A stretch of 32,209 nt of DNA, taken from contig JACRUD010000145.1 of the NCBI GenBank assembly GCA_014304875.1, forward strand, positions 1-32,209, read 5' to 3'. Every line of letters starts with the position of its first letter. Position 1 is the stretch's first letter. Below are positions 1 to 10,104 of the stretch, piece by piece. A program made the position numbers and the translations under genes. The notes below the pieces were generated by a model. It made no database searches. It was not told the origin of the DNA and was given only the letters and a program-made list of their open reading frames with translations. This DNA comes from Vulcanimicrobiota bacterium. Its GTDB lineage: Bacteria; Vulcanimicrobiota; Vulcanimicrobiia; Eremiobacterales; Eremiobacteraceae.

Positions 1-1013
1 CCTCCGTGCGATGGTCGTTGACCATCGTGTACGGCTGCAGGGTGTAGGAACGAATCTGGCTGCCCCACTCGATGGCGCTTTTCTGGCCGCCTAACGCCGC
101 CATCTTGGCAGCGCGCTCCTCACGCTCGCGCTGAGCCAGTTTCGCCGCCAGCATCTTCATCGCCCGATTGCGGTTCGCAAGCTGCGAACGTTCGGTCTGG
201 CAGGCGACGATCAGCCCGGTCGCTTTGTGAATGATACGGATCGCGCTTTCCGTCTTATTGACGTATTGCCCACCCGCGCCGCCGCTTTTGTAAGTCTCCG
301 TCTCGATCTCGTCCGGCTTGATCTCCACGTCGTCGTCGGAGTCTTCCAATTCCGGCGTGACGTCCACCGAGGCGAACGAAGTATGGCGGCGCTTGGCGGC
401 GTCGAAGGGCGAGATGCGCACCAGCCGGTGGACTCCCCGCTCGCTCTCGAGATACCCGTACGCGTTGCGGCCCTCCACTAAGAAAGAGACGCTCTTGAGG
501 CCCGCTTCTTCGCCCTCCAAAGTATCGACGATCTCGGTGCGATAGCTATGGCGCTCCGCCCAGCGCAAATACATGCGCAGCAGCATCGCGGTCCAGTCGC
601 ATGCCTCCGTGCCGCCGGCGCCCGCATGGATGCTGATGATCGCGCCGTGCGCATCGTACTCGCCGTCCAAAACCGCGGTCATCTCGGCCGCGTCGACGTC
701 CGCCCGCAAGCCTTCTAGAGCTCTCGCCAGCTCCGATTCCAAGGCGGCATCGGAATCGCCTAACGCCAAGTATTCTTGGACCTCTCCGGCAGCAGCCGCA
801 ATCCTTTCCAGCGGCTCGATATCGGCCTTTAGGTCGGCGACCCTTTTCATGTGCCGTTGGGCCGCCTGGGAATCATCCCAAAAGGAAGGCTGATTCGTCT
901 CTTCTTCGCGCCGCGCTATCTCCCGACGTTTGCCCGCGGCGTCAAAGGCGCACCAATAAGGTTTGTAAACGGTCCTGGAGTTTGGCGAGATCGGTGTGGA
1001 GCTGTTCGTTCAT
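1..1013 (-). CDS. prfB: Peptide chain release factor 2 (RF2), C-terminus off the left edge; in-frame UGA after codon 23 bypassed by +1 frameshift
   Basis: Reverse strand reads ATG AAC GAA CAG ... GTG CGC CTT TGA C, then in +1 frame DAAGKRREIARREEETNQPSFWDDSQAAQRHMKRVADLKADIEPLER. GGQ motif region SGGAGGQYVNKTESA near 240-290 and QIRSYTLQPYTMVNDHRTE at the left edge. Confidence 0.95.
941..947 (-). promoter_or_regulatory. RF2 programmed +1 frameshift site CTTTGAC
   Basis: Reverse complement of 941-947 is CTTTGAC. A GGTG stretch sits upstream, where the SD-like element lies in E. coli prfB (AGGGGGTATCTTTGAC). Confidence 0.92.
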
Positions 1014-1039
1014 CGGGATACCTCATCAGGGGGAAAATA

Positions 1040-1065
1040 ACGGACCTAAGGTCCGTGGTTACATT
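1040..1065 (-). repeat. REP-like palindrome R1
   Basis: Minus strand: AATGTAACCACGGACCTTAGGTCCGT; perfect 8-nt arms. Confidence 0.75.
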
Positions 1066-1078
1066 CCTTGGCTACGCT

Positions 1079-3742
1079 CTACGCGGCCGTCGCGCCGTGG
1101 CACTTTTTGAACTTCCTCCCAGAACCGCACGGGCACGGATCGTTGCGGCCGACCTTGCCGTTGGTTCGGCGCGCCGGTTCGGGGCCGCTCCCGTCCTCAC
1201 GATTGCTGTGCAGCTGGTCGAATCGGCGAGCGGCGGCCGGATCGAGCGGCAGAGCCTTGCCGGCGGTCTCAAACGGCGCGTCGGAAGGAGGCGCGAGCGT
1301 ATCTGGAGGCGGCCCCTGGACGACGATGTGGAAGTCGTCGCCGGCGAACATGGCCGCCAAGAACTCTTCCTGAATCGCGACCTTGAGGTCTTCAAAAAGC
1401 TCGAACGCCTCTTTTTCGTACTCGACGCGCGGGTCTTTTTGACCCCAGCCGCGCAATCCGATCCCCTGTTTCAGGCTGTCCATCGTGTACAGGTGGTCGA
1501 TCCACAGCCGATCCACGATCTGCAGCATGGTCCCGCGCTCCAGCATACGCAAACCTTCGCGCAGACCCGCTTCGTCCAGCTGCGAGTAGCGCGCTACCAT
1601 GCGGTCTTCTTTGTCGGAATACATGCGGTCGGCTTCAGTCGCCAGCAGTTCGACCATCTCGTCCTTAGAGAGCGGTTGCAGCCGATCGGCGGTAACGGGC
1701 TGCCCGATTCCACGCACCGACGTCTCCGTATCCGCGATGATCTGGTCGCGATCCCACTCTTGCGGGTGCGCGTTTTCGGGACAGTTGCCGTCAACTGCCT
1801 GTCTTGCTTTCCAGCGCACGATCTCGCTGATCGAGGGCCGCAGATCGTGGCCTTCAAGCACGCGCCGGCGTTCGCTATAGACGACCGTGCGCTGCTTGTT
1901 CATGACGTCGTCGTATTCCAGGACGTGCTTGCGGGCCTCGTAGTTGTGCGCTTCCACCTTCTTTTGCGCGCGCTCGATGCTGGCGGTGAGAATGCCCGCC
2001 TCGATCGGCGTGTCGTCGTCGATTTTGAAGCGCTCCATGATGTTCAAGATGCGCTCGCCGCCGAAGATGCGCATCAGTTCGTCATCGAGGCCGACGTAGA
2101 AGCGCGACGACCCCGGGTCGCCCTGCCGTCCGGAGCGGCCTCGCAGCTGGTTATCGATGCGTCTGGACTCGTGCCGCTCCGTTCCGATGATATGCAGGCC
2201 GCCGGCTTGGGTGACGCCCTCTCCGAGCTTGATGTCGACCCCGCGACCGGCCATATTCGTCGCGATGGTCACCCGCCCGGCCAGACCGGCATCTTTGATG
2301 ATCTGCGCTTCCTTCTCGTGGTACTTCGCGTTGAGGACTTGATGGTCGATGCCGCGCTTGGACAGCATGGCCGACAGCCGTTCCGATTTTTCGATCGATC
2401 GCGTTCCGACCAGAACCGGCTGCCCTTTTTGGTGCAGCTCTAAAATCTCGCCGATGACAGCACGGAATTTTCCCTCCTCGTTCTTGTAGACCATATCGTC
2501 GTAGTCTTTGCGCTTGACGGCGACGTTGGTGGGAACGGCGATGACGTCCAGCCGGTATATCTCGCGAAACTCGCGCTCCTCCGTCTTGGCCGTGCCCGTC
2601 ATGCCCGCCAGCTTTTTGTACAACCGGAAGTAGTTCTGAAACGTGATCGTGGCAAGCGTTTGGTCTTCGCTTTTGACCTTGATGCCTTCTTTTGCCTCGA
2701 TGGCCTGATGGATGCCGTCGGAATAGCGACGGCCGTACATCAAGCGGCCTGTGAACTCGTCGACGATGACGATTTCGCCGTCCTTGACGACGTATTGCTC
2801 GTCGAGGCGGAACAGCTCTTTGGCTTTGAGCGCGGCCTGCAATTGATGCGCCAGCTCCAGGTTGACCGGGTCGTACAGATTTTGGGTTCCGAGCAGGCGC
2901 TCGACCTTGGCGACTCCTTTTTCGGTGATCGGAACCGCGTGCATCTTCTCATCGACGGTATAGTCCTCGTCTTTGACGAGTTGAGGCATGATCGTGCGGG
3001 CGAATTTCTCATAGAGATGAGAAGCGTCTTCGTAGCGCGGTCCCAAAACCGCCTCGGGCCGGCCGCTGATGATGAGCGGCGTGCGGGCTTCGTCGACCAA
3101 GATGGAATCGACTTCGTCCACGATGGCGTAGTTCAACTGTCGCTGCACGCAGTAGTCGATGCTCGGCGCCATGTTGTCGCGCAGATAGTCGAACCCGACT
3201 TCGTTGTTTGTCACGTAGGTCACGTCGCTTGCGTACGCTGCATGGCGCTCGGCCGGCGCGAGAAAATGCTGGATGACGCCGACCGAAAGTCCGAGCGCAT
3301 TGTAGATCGGAGCCATCCACTCCGCGTCTCGCTTGGCGAGGTAGTCGTTGACGGTGACCAGGTGCACGCCTTTGCCTGCGAGCGCGTTGAGATACACCGG
3401 CAGCGTCGCGACGAGCGTCTTCCCTTCGCCCGTCCGCATCTCGGCGACTTTGCCCTCATGCAACACCATGCCGCCGATGAGCTGGACGTCAAACGGCCGC
3501 ATGTTCAGGGTCCGCTTGGCGATCTCGCGACAGGCGGCGAACGCCTCCGGCAGCAGCTCGTCCAACGTCGCCCCGCGAGCCAGCCGCTCGCGAAAATCCG
3601 GGGTTTTGGCGGCCAGCTCGGCGTCGCTGAGAGCCTGCATGCCGGACTCCAGCGCGTTGATACGCACCACGGTTCGGCGCAGGCGCGCGACCTCGCGGTC
3701 GTTGCCGTCGACCAGCGACTTGATCGAGTTCAGGAACGACAA
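1079..3742 (-). CDS. secA: Preprotein translocase ATPase SecA
   Basis: 887 aa; [55 protein letters not shown]-terminal SEC-C motif [14 protein letters not shown]. Confidence 0.98.
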   Translation of the reverse strand: MSFLNSIKSLVDGNDREVARLRRTVVRINALESGMQALSDAELAAKTPDFRERLARGATLDELLPEAFAACREIAKRTLNMRPFDVQLIGGMVLHEGKVAEMRTGEGKTLVATLPVYLNALAGKGVHLVTVNDYLAKRDAEWMAPIYNALGLSVGVIQHFLAPAERHAAYASDVTYVTNNEVGFDYLRDNMAPSIDYCVQRQLNYAIVDEVDSILVDEARTPLIISGRPEAVLGPRYEDASHLYEKFARTIMPQLVKDEDYTVDEKMHAVPITEKGVAKVERLLGTQNLYDPVNLELAHQLQAALKAKELFRLDEQYVVKDGEIVIVDEFTGRLMYGRRYSDGIHQAIEAKEGIKVKSEDQTLATITFQNYFRLYKKLAGMTGTAKTEEREFREIYRLDVIAVPTNVAVKRKDYDDMVYKNEEGKFRAVIGEILELHQKGQPVLVGTRSIEKSERLSAMLSKRGIDHQVLNAKYHEKEAQIIKDAGLAGRVTIATNMAGRGVDIKLGEGVTQAGGLHIIGTERHESRRIDNQLRGRSGRQGDPGSSRFYVGLDDELMRIFGGERILNIMERFKIDDDTPIEAGILTASIERAQKKVEAHNYEARKHVLEYDDVMNKQRTVVYSERRRVLEGHDLRPSISEIVRWKARQAVDGNCPENAHPQEWDRDQIIADTETSVRGIGQPVTADRLQPLSKDEMVELLATEADRMYSDKEDRMVARYSQLDEAGLREGLRMLERGTMLQIVDRLWIDHLYTMDSLKQGIGLRGWGQKDPRVEYEKEAFELFEDLKVAIQEEFLAAMFAGDDFHIVVQGPPPDTLAPPSDAPFETAGKALPLDPAAARRFDQLHSNREDGSGPEPARRTNGKVGRNDPCPCGSGRKFKKCHGATAA

Positions 3743-3754
3743 ACTTCGAGAACC

Positions 3755-4084
3755 TTAGCGGGCGGCATCCGTCGCGGGAGCGTCGTTTGCGCGATGATGG
3801 CGTCCGATTTTCTTCGTCTTATACTTGCGGATTTGCTGCTCCAAACTGTCGCGCACCAGATCGACCGCGGCATGCATGGTCTGCGAGCGTTCCTCGGCTT
3901 TGATGAGATAGTGAGGCAGATTCAGCGTGACATCGACGATCTGTTCGCTTCTCTCCGTGCGCAGCGTCACGTGCGCGTCGATGATGCGTTCGAAATAGTG
4001 TGCCAGGTGACCGATCTTCTCTTCGATGTAGCCGTGCAGCGCATCGTTGACGGAAAAGTTCTTGCCTTTGATGAAAACTTGCAT
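3755..4084 (-). CDS. hpf: Ribosome hibernation promoting factor / RaiA family (short form)
   Basis: MQVFIKGKNFSVNDALHGYIEEKIGHLAHYFERIIDAHVTLRTERSEQIVDVTLNLPHYLIKAEERSQTMHAAVDLVRDSLEQQIRKYKTKK; start reassigned from the 4402 of the ORF track to 4084. Confidence 0.9.
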   Translation of the reverse strand: MQVFIKGKNFSVNDALHGYIEEKIGHLAHYFERIIDAHVTLRTERSEQIVDVTLNLPHYLIKAEERSQTMHAAVDLVRDSLEQQIRKYKTKKIGRHHRANDAPATDAAR

Positions 4085-4269
4085 GGAAGCGTTGCCTCGA
4101 AACGTGCCATCCGCACGGAATGCGCGGCCTTTGCGTGTTCCCGCATCCAAAGATGCGGTCCTGCCCAATAGATGAGCGCGGCGATCGCCGCCAAAACAAT
4201 GATCAAAATCACTATGCGCGCGACGATGTAGGGCCGCTGGGGGCGCGTCTTTATGATCTGTCTGCTCAT
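3967..4269 (-). CDS. Small single-TM protein, overlapping the 5' end of hpf out of frame
   Basis: ATG at 4269 preceded by GAGGGAGC; MSRQIIKTRPQRPYIVARIVILIIVLAAIAALIYWAGPHLWMREHAKAAH has one hydrophobic helix; the tail overlaps hpf by 118 nt. Confidence 0.4.
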   Translation of the reverse strand: MSRQIIKTRPQRPYIVARIVILIIVLAAIAALIYWAGPHLWMREHAKAAHSVRMARFEATLPCKFSSKARTFPSTMRCTATSKRRSVTWHTISNASSTRT

Positions 4270-4310
4270 GCTCCCTCGTTCGACGCACGCGGCGATAAAA
4301 TCCCGCGCCG

Positions 4311-5111
4311 TCAGCGCAGGGTGATGCGGACCGGATCGTTGATCGCGTCGATCGGCAACCGCCTCTGTAATTCGGACAGAGTGACAAACGTGAAACCGGC
4401 ACGGCGATACGCGCTCACGATGTCCGCAAGGGCCTGAATCGTGGGCTCCTTTCCGTTGTGCAGCAGTATCACCGCTGGTGAGCGCGCCTGCGCGACGACG
4501 CGGGTCACAACGTCGGCCGGCGTGACGGTTCGCCAGTCGCCGGCATCGACGTTCCAAAGCGCCACCGTTTCCCCAGCCGCCTTGGCGGCTTGCAGCGTCG
4601 CTTCGTCAAAATTCCCATGCGGCGGCCGAAAATACGTCGTCACCCGGCCGGTCACGCGGCGGATCGTCACCGCTCCATCGACGATCTCTTCGAGTTGCGC
4701 CGGGAAGGAAAGCGTCGACATCTCGGGATGGGTCAAGGTATGATTGCCCAGTTCCATGCCGGCTTGCGCTAAACGAAAAGCTATGTCTGGTTGCTCGCGT
4801 GCGTCGTCGCCGATGAGGAAAAAATCGGCGCTGACTGCGAGCCGTCGGAGGGTGGCCAGCAAAGCCGGCGTCGTGACCGGATAGGGTCCATCGTCGAACG
4901 TCAGCACGGCCAGGCGCTCGCGGCGCGGCGGCGTCAGCACGTCGGCGATGTCGCGCCTCATTCGGCTGGCCAGCTCTTGCGCCGGCGGATGCGCGATCGC
5001 GGCCGCATCCAGCGTCGCCGGCACGATGGCCGGCACCAGTTCCAGTTGAGCGTGATGCACCCAGCGGCGCATCTCGACGAACGACGCGAAGAGCATTAGG
5101 GTGACGACCAC
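4311..5111 (-). CDS. Polysaccharide deacetylase (NodB homology domain)
   Basis: LTFDDGPYPVTTPALLATL, ELGNHTLTHPEMSTLS, TTYFRPPHGNFD motifs. Confidence 0.93.
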   Translation of the reverse strand: MVVTLMLFASFVEMRRWVHHAQLELVPAIVPATLDAAAIAHPPAQELASRMRRDIADVLTPPRRERLAVLTFDDGPYPVTTPALLATLRRLAVSADFFLIGDDAREQPDIAFRLAQAGMELGNHTLTHPEMSTLSFPAQLEEIVDGAVTIRRVTGRVTTYFRPPHGNFDEATLQAAKAAGETVALWNVDAGDWRTVTPADVVTRVVAQARSPAVILLHNGKEPTIQALADIVSAYRRAGFTFVTLSELQRRLPIDAINDPVRITLR

Positions 5112-5145
5112 CAGGCGAACGGCACGCCGGCGGCCCGCGCCGCCG

Positions 5146-6432
5146 TTATTGGATGCGATAGTCCTGGCCGACCACGATATCGATGTCGCCGCCCTTTACG
5201 CGTCCGACGGAAAAGCGGACGTTATGCATGGGCAACCGTTTTGTTACCTCGCCGAGCAGAGTCGCGTTGACCCCGATCACGGTGGTTTGAGCATTGTTGA
5301 ACGTGCCGGCATTTCCCGTCCCCACGATAGTGAATCCGCGTTGGCGAAGATAGTCGGCCAGCGCAGAAGCCGCACCTGGCGTGCCGGAGCCGTTTTCGAC
5401 CTTGACGTGAACCGTCGACGGATCGAACCGGGAACCGAAACCCACGACGAGATACTTGCGCACCAGTTCGCCGGTTTGCGTCCGGTCCTCGTATAAGACC
5501 GATTGGCCGTCCGTCCAGCCCACGTCTGCGGGGACCTGCGCGCTATGCACCTTTTGCGGTGTGACCTCGCGCAGACCAGCCGCTAGATCGACCATCTTGT
5601 CCACCGGCATGTCGGATCGCGCGTTGGCCCGTACGACTTCGATCAGAGCCGGAACGCGCAGCGCGATCGCCGGACCCTGAAAACGTCGGACCAGCGTCTG
5701 GGTTATCTGCCGCTGGCGCCGCATGCGCCCCAAATCGCCTTCCTCATCGTGCCGGAAACGTATGTAGCCGACGGTCTGCTCGCCGTTTAAGTGCTGAAGC
5801 CCTTTCTTCAAATGGATGTGCAGGTGACCCCACGAGTCGTCGTAGTCCATGTCTTTTTCGACGTTGACCGCAAGACCGCCGATGGCGTCGACTATCTTTC
5901 TGGTCGCATCGATCTTCAGCACGAAGTAGTAGTCGAACGGCGGCGTCCCAAGAGTTTTTTCAACGGTCAGCTCGCTACGCTGCGGTCCGCCGCCCGAAAA
6001 GGCGCTGTTGATCTTGCCGAAACCACTTTTGGGGATATCGACCCACAGGTCGCGCGGGATCGATAGAATGCCGATGTCCTTGGTGTTCAGGTCGATGGAA
6101 ACGGCGAGCAGCGTATCGGTGCGCGCGCCGGCTGTGTACGACTCGTCCAGATCGTTCCAGTTATCATCGATCCCCATGACCAGAACGAGCAGCTTGTCTT
6201 TGCCGAATGCCTGCGGCAAGTTTCGCCCGACGACGAGCGGGATATCTGCCAGCACGTTTCGCCAGCCGCCGTTGGTCCCCAAAAGCGCGGCGCCGGCCGC
6301 AGCGGCCAGAACCAATGCGAGAGCGATGAGCAGCAGCGGCGCGCCGCTGCGTTTGCGCGCCGGGGGGCTTGGCAACACGATCGTATCCTCGCGATCGTCC
6401 GCCGGCCGCGCATCGTCGAAGGAACGCGGCAT
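5146..6432 (-). CDS. LytR-CpsA-Psr (LCP) family protein with C-terminal LytR_C domain
   Basis: N-terminal TM; DTLLAVSIDLNTKDIGILSIPRDLWVDIP, GLQHLNGEQTVGYIRFRHDEEGDLGRMRRQRQ; C-terminal VHVKVENGSGTPGAASALADYLRQRGF. Confidence 0.93.
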   Translation of the reverse strand: MPRSFDDARPADDREDTIVLPSPPARKRSGAPLLLIALALVLAAAAGAALLGTNGGWRNVLADIPLVVGRNLPQAFGKDKLLVLVMGIDDNWNDLDESYTAGARTDTLLAVSIDLNTKDIGILSIPRDLWVDIPKSGFGKINSAFSGGGPQRSELTVEKTLGTPPFDYYFVLKIDATRKIVDAIGGLAVNVEKDMDYDDSWGHLHIHLKKGLQHLNGEQTVGYIRFRHDEEGDLGRMRRQRQITQTLVRRFQGPAIALRVPALIEVVRANARSDMPVDKMVDLAAGLREVTPQKVHSAQVPADVGWTDGQSVLYEDRTQTGELVRKYLVVGFGSRFDPSTVHVKVENGSGTPGAASALADYLRQRGFTIVGTGNAGTFNNAQTTVIGVNATLLGEVTKRLPMHNVRFSVGRVKGGDIDIVVGQDYRIQ

Positions 6433-6433
6433 T

Positions 6434-6922
6434 CTAGCGGTAGTTCACGAATTGAACGGGGAAATCGAGCTCCATGCCGTTGATCAGGGCGATCGCTTTT
6501 TGCAGGTCATCCTTTGATTTGCCGGACACGCGCAGTTGTTCATCCTGGATCTGAGTGCTGACCTTGAGCTTGGCGGCTTTGATCCCTTCGGCGAGCTTCT
6601 TTGCCCGATCTTTCGCGATGCCTTGCTCCAACGTGATCTCCTGACGGATCGTGCCTTGAGCCGCCGGCTAGGCCTTGCCGTACTTCAGCGCCTTCAAGGA
6701 GACCCCGCGTTTCACGCATTTGCTCTGCAGGATGTCGACCAAGTTCTTCAATTTGAGTTCGTCATCCGCGATCATCGTGATCTGAAGCTCGCGCAGATCG
6801 AACGATGACTTCGAATTTTTAAAATCAAAACGGGTCGCGATCTCGCGCTTGGCTTGGTTGACTGCGTCCTCTAAGCTCTGCTTGTCTACGCGCGATACGA
6901 CGTCGAAAGAAAAATCACTCAT
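6434..6922 (-). pseudogene. yajQ: YajQ-family nucleotide-binding protein, interrupted by one in-frame TAG
   Basis: Two ORFs of the track (6668-6922 and 6434-6631) are in the same frame; joined: MSDFSFDVVSRVDKQSLEDAVNQAKREIATRFDFKNSKSSFDLRELQITMIADDELKLKNLVDILQSKCVKRGVSLKALKYGKA*PAAQGTIRQEITLEQGIAKDRAKKLAEGIKAAKLKVSTQIQDEQLRVSGKSKDDLQKAIALINGMELDFPVQFVNYR. Confidence 0.88.
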
Positions 6923-7679
6923 GCGTTCTGTTATCCGGCAACGGCGTCTTCACGGCAAAGGTTCGTTCCTGGACCTGGCCAGGGCTGCCCAGCGTGCCGA
7001 GCGCCCGGCCGTCGATGACTGCCGTCACCCCGCCCGCGTTGCCGGCTCGCAAGAGGATCTCATGAACGCCGTGAAAGCTCCTCTTCGTGCCGGCCGGAAG
7101 GGTGTTGTAGATGACCCGCTTGCCGTCGACCGTCACGGATAACCAGGATTCTTGGGTGAGCGCTAAGCGTAGGTCGATGCCCCGATGGACGTTTTCCGTC
7201 CCTGCGGCGGCCACGGCTCGCGGTGCCGGCGCGATCGCCGGATTCGCGCTGAGCGTTGCGGGCGGCCGGACGGTTCGCGTCTCGTGGCCGTGCAGCGCGA
7301 TCCCGAAGAAGTTCCAGACGACGAGCCCCACCAGCAGCGCGGCAATCGTGCTCATGGGCCACATCAGCCATGGATACCAAGAATTGGATTGGCGAGCGGC
7401 TGGGGACCGCAGCGAGACGTCCGGCGAGGTCGGGCGCGTCGGCCGGTATCGACCATCGAGGTCAGCGACGAGGCTGTCGGCGTCCAGACCGAGCAGGCGC
7501 GCGTAGTTGCGGAGAAATCCTCGCGCGTAGACCGGTTCGCCCACGGTCGCCCAATCGTCACGTTCCATGGCGGCGACGAACATCGCGCGCATGTGGAGGC
7601 GGTGGCCGGCGTCTGCAACCGTGAGTCCGTTTGCCTCGCGGGCTTGAACTAGGCGTGATCCGATTGTTTCCATTTCCAT
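6915..7679 (-). CDS. RodZ-like protein: N-terminal HTH_25, TM helix, C-terminal DUF4115
   Basis: MEMETIGSRLVQAREANGLTVADAGHRLHMRAMFVAAMERDDWATVGEPVYARGFLRNYARLLGLD; TM near WPMSTIAALLVGLVVWNFFGI; C-terminal LTQESWLSVTVDGKRVIYNTLPAGTKRSF. Start moved from 7988 to 7679. Confidence 0.88.
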   Translation of the reverse strand: MEMETIGSRLVQAREANGLTVADAGHRLHMRAMFVAAMERDDWATVGEPVYARGFLRNYARLLGLDADSLVADLDGRYRPTRPTSPDVSLRSPAARQSNSWYPWLMWPMSTIAALLVGLVVWNFFGIALHGHETRTVRPPATLSANPAIAPAPRAVAAAGTENVHRGIDLRLALTQESWLSVTVDGKRVIYNTLPAGTKRSFHGVHEILLRAGNAGGVTAVIDGRALGTLGSPGQVQERTFAVKTPLPDNRTHE

Positions 7680-7821
7680 TTTGCGGCATTCATGACGATC
7701 GGCGCTGGTAAAGGAAATCGAAGAAGCAGCCGCCGGCAAACCGGATGGCCGGAAGGACTTTTGCCCGCGCGAGGCTAGTCCTTTAGTGATTATGACGTCC
7801 GCCGCCCCAAGCCCTGGAGTC

Positions 7822-8934
7822 ATGCCTTCGGTCGACGAGCGTGCGTTGGTTGCGGGCCGCGAAGTCGCAGCATTGAGCGGCGGCGTCGACAGCGCGGTCG
7901 CTGCGGCGCTCGCGGTGCGCGGCGGTCGCGACGCGGTGGGTATCACCATGCGGCTGTGGACCCCCGGTGACGGAGCGGCGAGCGACAAGGCGCGTCTGTG
8001 CTGTGGGCTAGAGGCCTATGAAGACGCGCGTCGGGCGGCCGGCGTGATCGGCATCCCGCACTACATCATCAACTTCGAGGCAGCCTTCGAGCAGGCGATC
8101 GTACGCTATTTCTGCACCGAATATTTGGCCGGGCGGACTCCCAACCCGTGCGTGGCTTGCAACAACCTCATGAAATTCGGCGCGTTGCTGGATTTTGCGC
8201 GCGCGCTCGGCGCTGCGCGCATCATCACCGGACACTACGCTCGGGTTCTTCAGGCACCCGACGGCCCGCGCCTTTTGCGTGCCGTGGACCGAGCCAAGGA
8301 CCAGTCCTATATGCTCGCCGGTCTGCGCGCCGATCAGCTCGCTTCCATGGTGCTGCCCCTGGGCTACTGGCCCAAGGAGCGCACCCGGCAACTCGCGCGC
8401 GATTTCGGTCTCGACATCGCCGAAAAGCGTGATTCGATGGACTTGTGCTTTGTCGACGGGGACTATCGCGGTTTCATCGCCCGACGCTTCCCAGAAAGCC
8501 AGGCCCCCGGGCCCGTGATGACGACAGACGGCCGCATCATCGGCCGCCACGACGGCCTGGTGGGTTTCACGGTCGGTCAGCGTAAAGGTGTGCCCGGCGA
8601 CGGCGACAACGGACCGCTCTACGTCGTTCGAACGGAAAGATCGACGAACTCGGTGATCGTCGGCAGGCGCGAGGAGCTCGCGCGAGAGTCGCTGTTATGC
8701 AGCTCGCCGAACCTCGTGCGCCCGCAGTCTTTCGCGGACGGGCGGCGGGTCAGCGGTCTTGCGGTGTGTCGCTACCGAAGCAAAGGAGTACCGGCGACCG
8801 CGCATCTGCAGGACTCCGATTCCCTTGCGGTGCGCCTCGAAGTCCCGACACCGGTGGCCCCTCCCGGCCAGTTGCTGGCGTTCTACGATGAAAAGGACGA
8901 GGAAGTGCTCGCGTCCGGGATCATAGAGCAGTAG
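7822..8934 (+). CDS. mnmA: tRNA-specific 2-thiouridylase MnmA
   Basis: AALSGGVDSAVAAAL PP-loop, TPNPCVACNNLMKFG, DLCFVDGDYRGF, TVGQRKG. Start could be 7792; 7822 has upstream GGAG. Confidence 0.95.
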   Translation: MPSVDERALVAGREVAALSGGVDSAVAAALAVRGGRDAVGITMRLWTPGDGAASDKARLCCGLEAYEDARRAAGVIGIPHYIINFEAAFEQAIVRYFCTEYLAGRTPNPCVACNNLMKFGALLDFARALGAARIITGHYARVLQAPDGPRLLRAVDRAKDQSYMLAGLRADQLASMVLPLGYWPKERTRQLARDFGLDIAEKRDSMDLCFVDGDYRGFIARRFPESQAPGPVMTTDGRIIGRHDGLVGFTVGQRKGVPGDGDNGPLYVVRTERSTNSVIVGRREELARESLLCSSPNLVRPQSFADGRRVSGLAVCRYRSKGVPATAHLQDSDSLAVRLEVPTPVAPPGQLLAFYDEKDEEVLASGIIEQ

Positions 8935-8972
8935 ACGGCAACCGATTGGCTTTCTCCCGCGTACTAGAGAAT

Positions 8973-10097
8973 ATGAAAACTTCTTCCCGCGCCTGCGCGA
9001 TTTTGCTGCTCGCAGCCGCCACCCTTGGGCTGGCCGTGGGCCACTCGGGAAGCGCCTCAAGAGCTGCCGCCCTTGGCCAAGATCAAGGCATTCCGTCATT
9101 GGACGGGAGCATCGGCTGGCTGAACTCGAGGCCGCTAAGCGTGGCGGATCTCAAAGGCAAGGTGGTGCTGGTCGATTTCTGGGAGTACACTTGCGTCAAT
9201 TGCTTGAAGACTTTACCCTATGAGAAGGCGTGGTACGATCGCTACGCCCGTTACGGCTTCACAATAGTCGGTGTCCACACGCCCGAATTCAAGTTCTCTG
9301 GAGAGCCGCGCAATGTGGCCGCCGCTGTGGAACGCCTGGGCATCCGCTGGCCGGTGGCGCTGGACAGCAACGATATCATCTGGCAGCGCTGGAATAACGA
9401 TAGCTGGCCGCACGAGTTTCTGTTCGACGAAAGCGGCCGACGGGTCGCCGATCACTCCGGGGAAGGTGACTATCCCGAGATGGAGATGCGGATCGCCGCG
9501 CTCGTGCGAAAGAACCATCCCGGCGTGAAGTTGCCGAAGCTGATGGGCTACCTGCCGGCCGACAACTATAGCAAACCCGGCGCCGTTTGCTATCCGAGAA
9601 CGCCGGAGGTCTACGCCGGGAATTGGCGCGGCGACGGAGCGTTGGGGAACGCCCAAGGCTATCAGCCTGAGGTGACCGTGCAGTACGACGATTCTACGCA
9701 GCGACACCAGGACGGGCGCGTCTACCTACAGGGAAGTTGGCACAGCATCAATCAGGCGCTGGTGTACGACGGAGCTTCGACCGCGACGGCCAAGGATTAC
9801 ATCGATCTGCGGTACCACGCGATCGAAGTCGTGTCGGTCCTCAAACCCGAAGATGGGAAGCCCGTGTTGGCCTACGTCGAACAGGACGGCAAACCGCTGC
9901 CCAAGGAAGAGGCCGGAGGCGACGTCCGTTACGATTCCGCAGGGCGTTCCTACATCGTGGTGAATGCGGCGCGCGAGTACGGCCTGGTGACGAATCGACA
10001 TTTCGGTCATCACGATCTGCAACTGCGTCCGGCCGACCAAGGCCTCGGAGTCTACACCTTTGCCTTCGAATCGTGTCAACTGGGCGCCGACCGGTGA
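8973..10097 (+). CDS. DipZ-like thioredoxin-family protein (CVNC active site) with C-terminal DipZ-type domain
   Basis: KGKVVLVDFWEYTCVNCLKTLPYEKAWYDRYARYGFTIVGVHTPEF; signal peptide-like N-terminus; C-terminal YPRTPEVYAGNWRG...VNAAREYGLV. The ORF extends to 8946. Confidence 0.85.
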   Translation: MKTSSRACAILLLAAATLGLAVGHSGSASRAAALGQDQGIPSLDGSIGWLNSRPLSVADLKGKVVLVDFWEYTCVNCLKTLPYEKAWYDRYARYGFTIVGVHTPEFKFSGEPRNVAAAVERLGIRWPVALDSNDIIWQRWNNDSWPHEFLFDESGRRVADHSGEGDYPEMEMRIAALVRKNHPGVKLPKLMGYLPADNYSKPGAVCYPRTPEVYAGNWRGDGALGNAQGYQPEVTVQYDDSTQRHQDGRVYLQGSWHSINQALVYDGASTATAKDYIDLRYHAIEVVSVLKPEDGKPVLAYVEQDGKPLPKEEAGGDVRYDSAGRSYIVVNAAREYGLVTNRHFGHHDLQLRPADQGLGVYTFAFESCQLGADR

Positions 10098-10104
10098 GGG
10101 CCCG

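Noticed and set aside
851-2443. 530-aa + strand ORF
   Set aside because: Antisense shadow of prfB/secA in high-GC DNA; no family-like motifs, whereas the opposite strand is unambiguous SecA.
2660-4171. 503-aa + strand ORF
   Set aside because: Antisense shadow of secA and hpf.
4085-4402. N-terminal extension of the hpf ORF
   Set aside because: HPF homology begins at M 4084; the upstream part is a shadow of the deacetylase and small TM ORF.
6668-6670. Genome-wide recoding of TAG (or pyrrolysine) as explanation for the yajQ stop
   Set aside because: secA, mqnC and rnj terminate at TAG immediately after conserved C-termini, so TAG acts as a normal stop.
7680-7988. N-terminal extension of the RodZ-like ORF
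   Set aside because: HTH_25 homology starts at MEMETIG (7679); the extension overlaps the divergent mnmA start.
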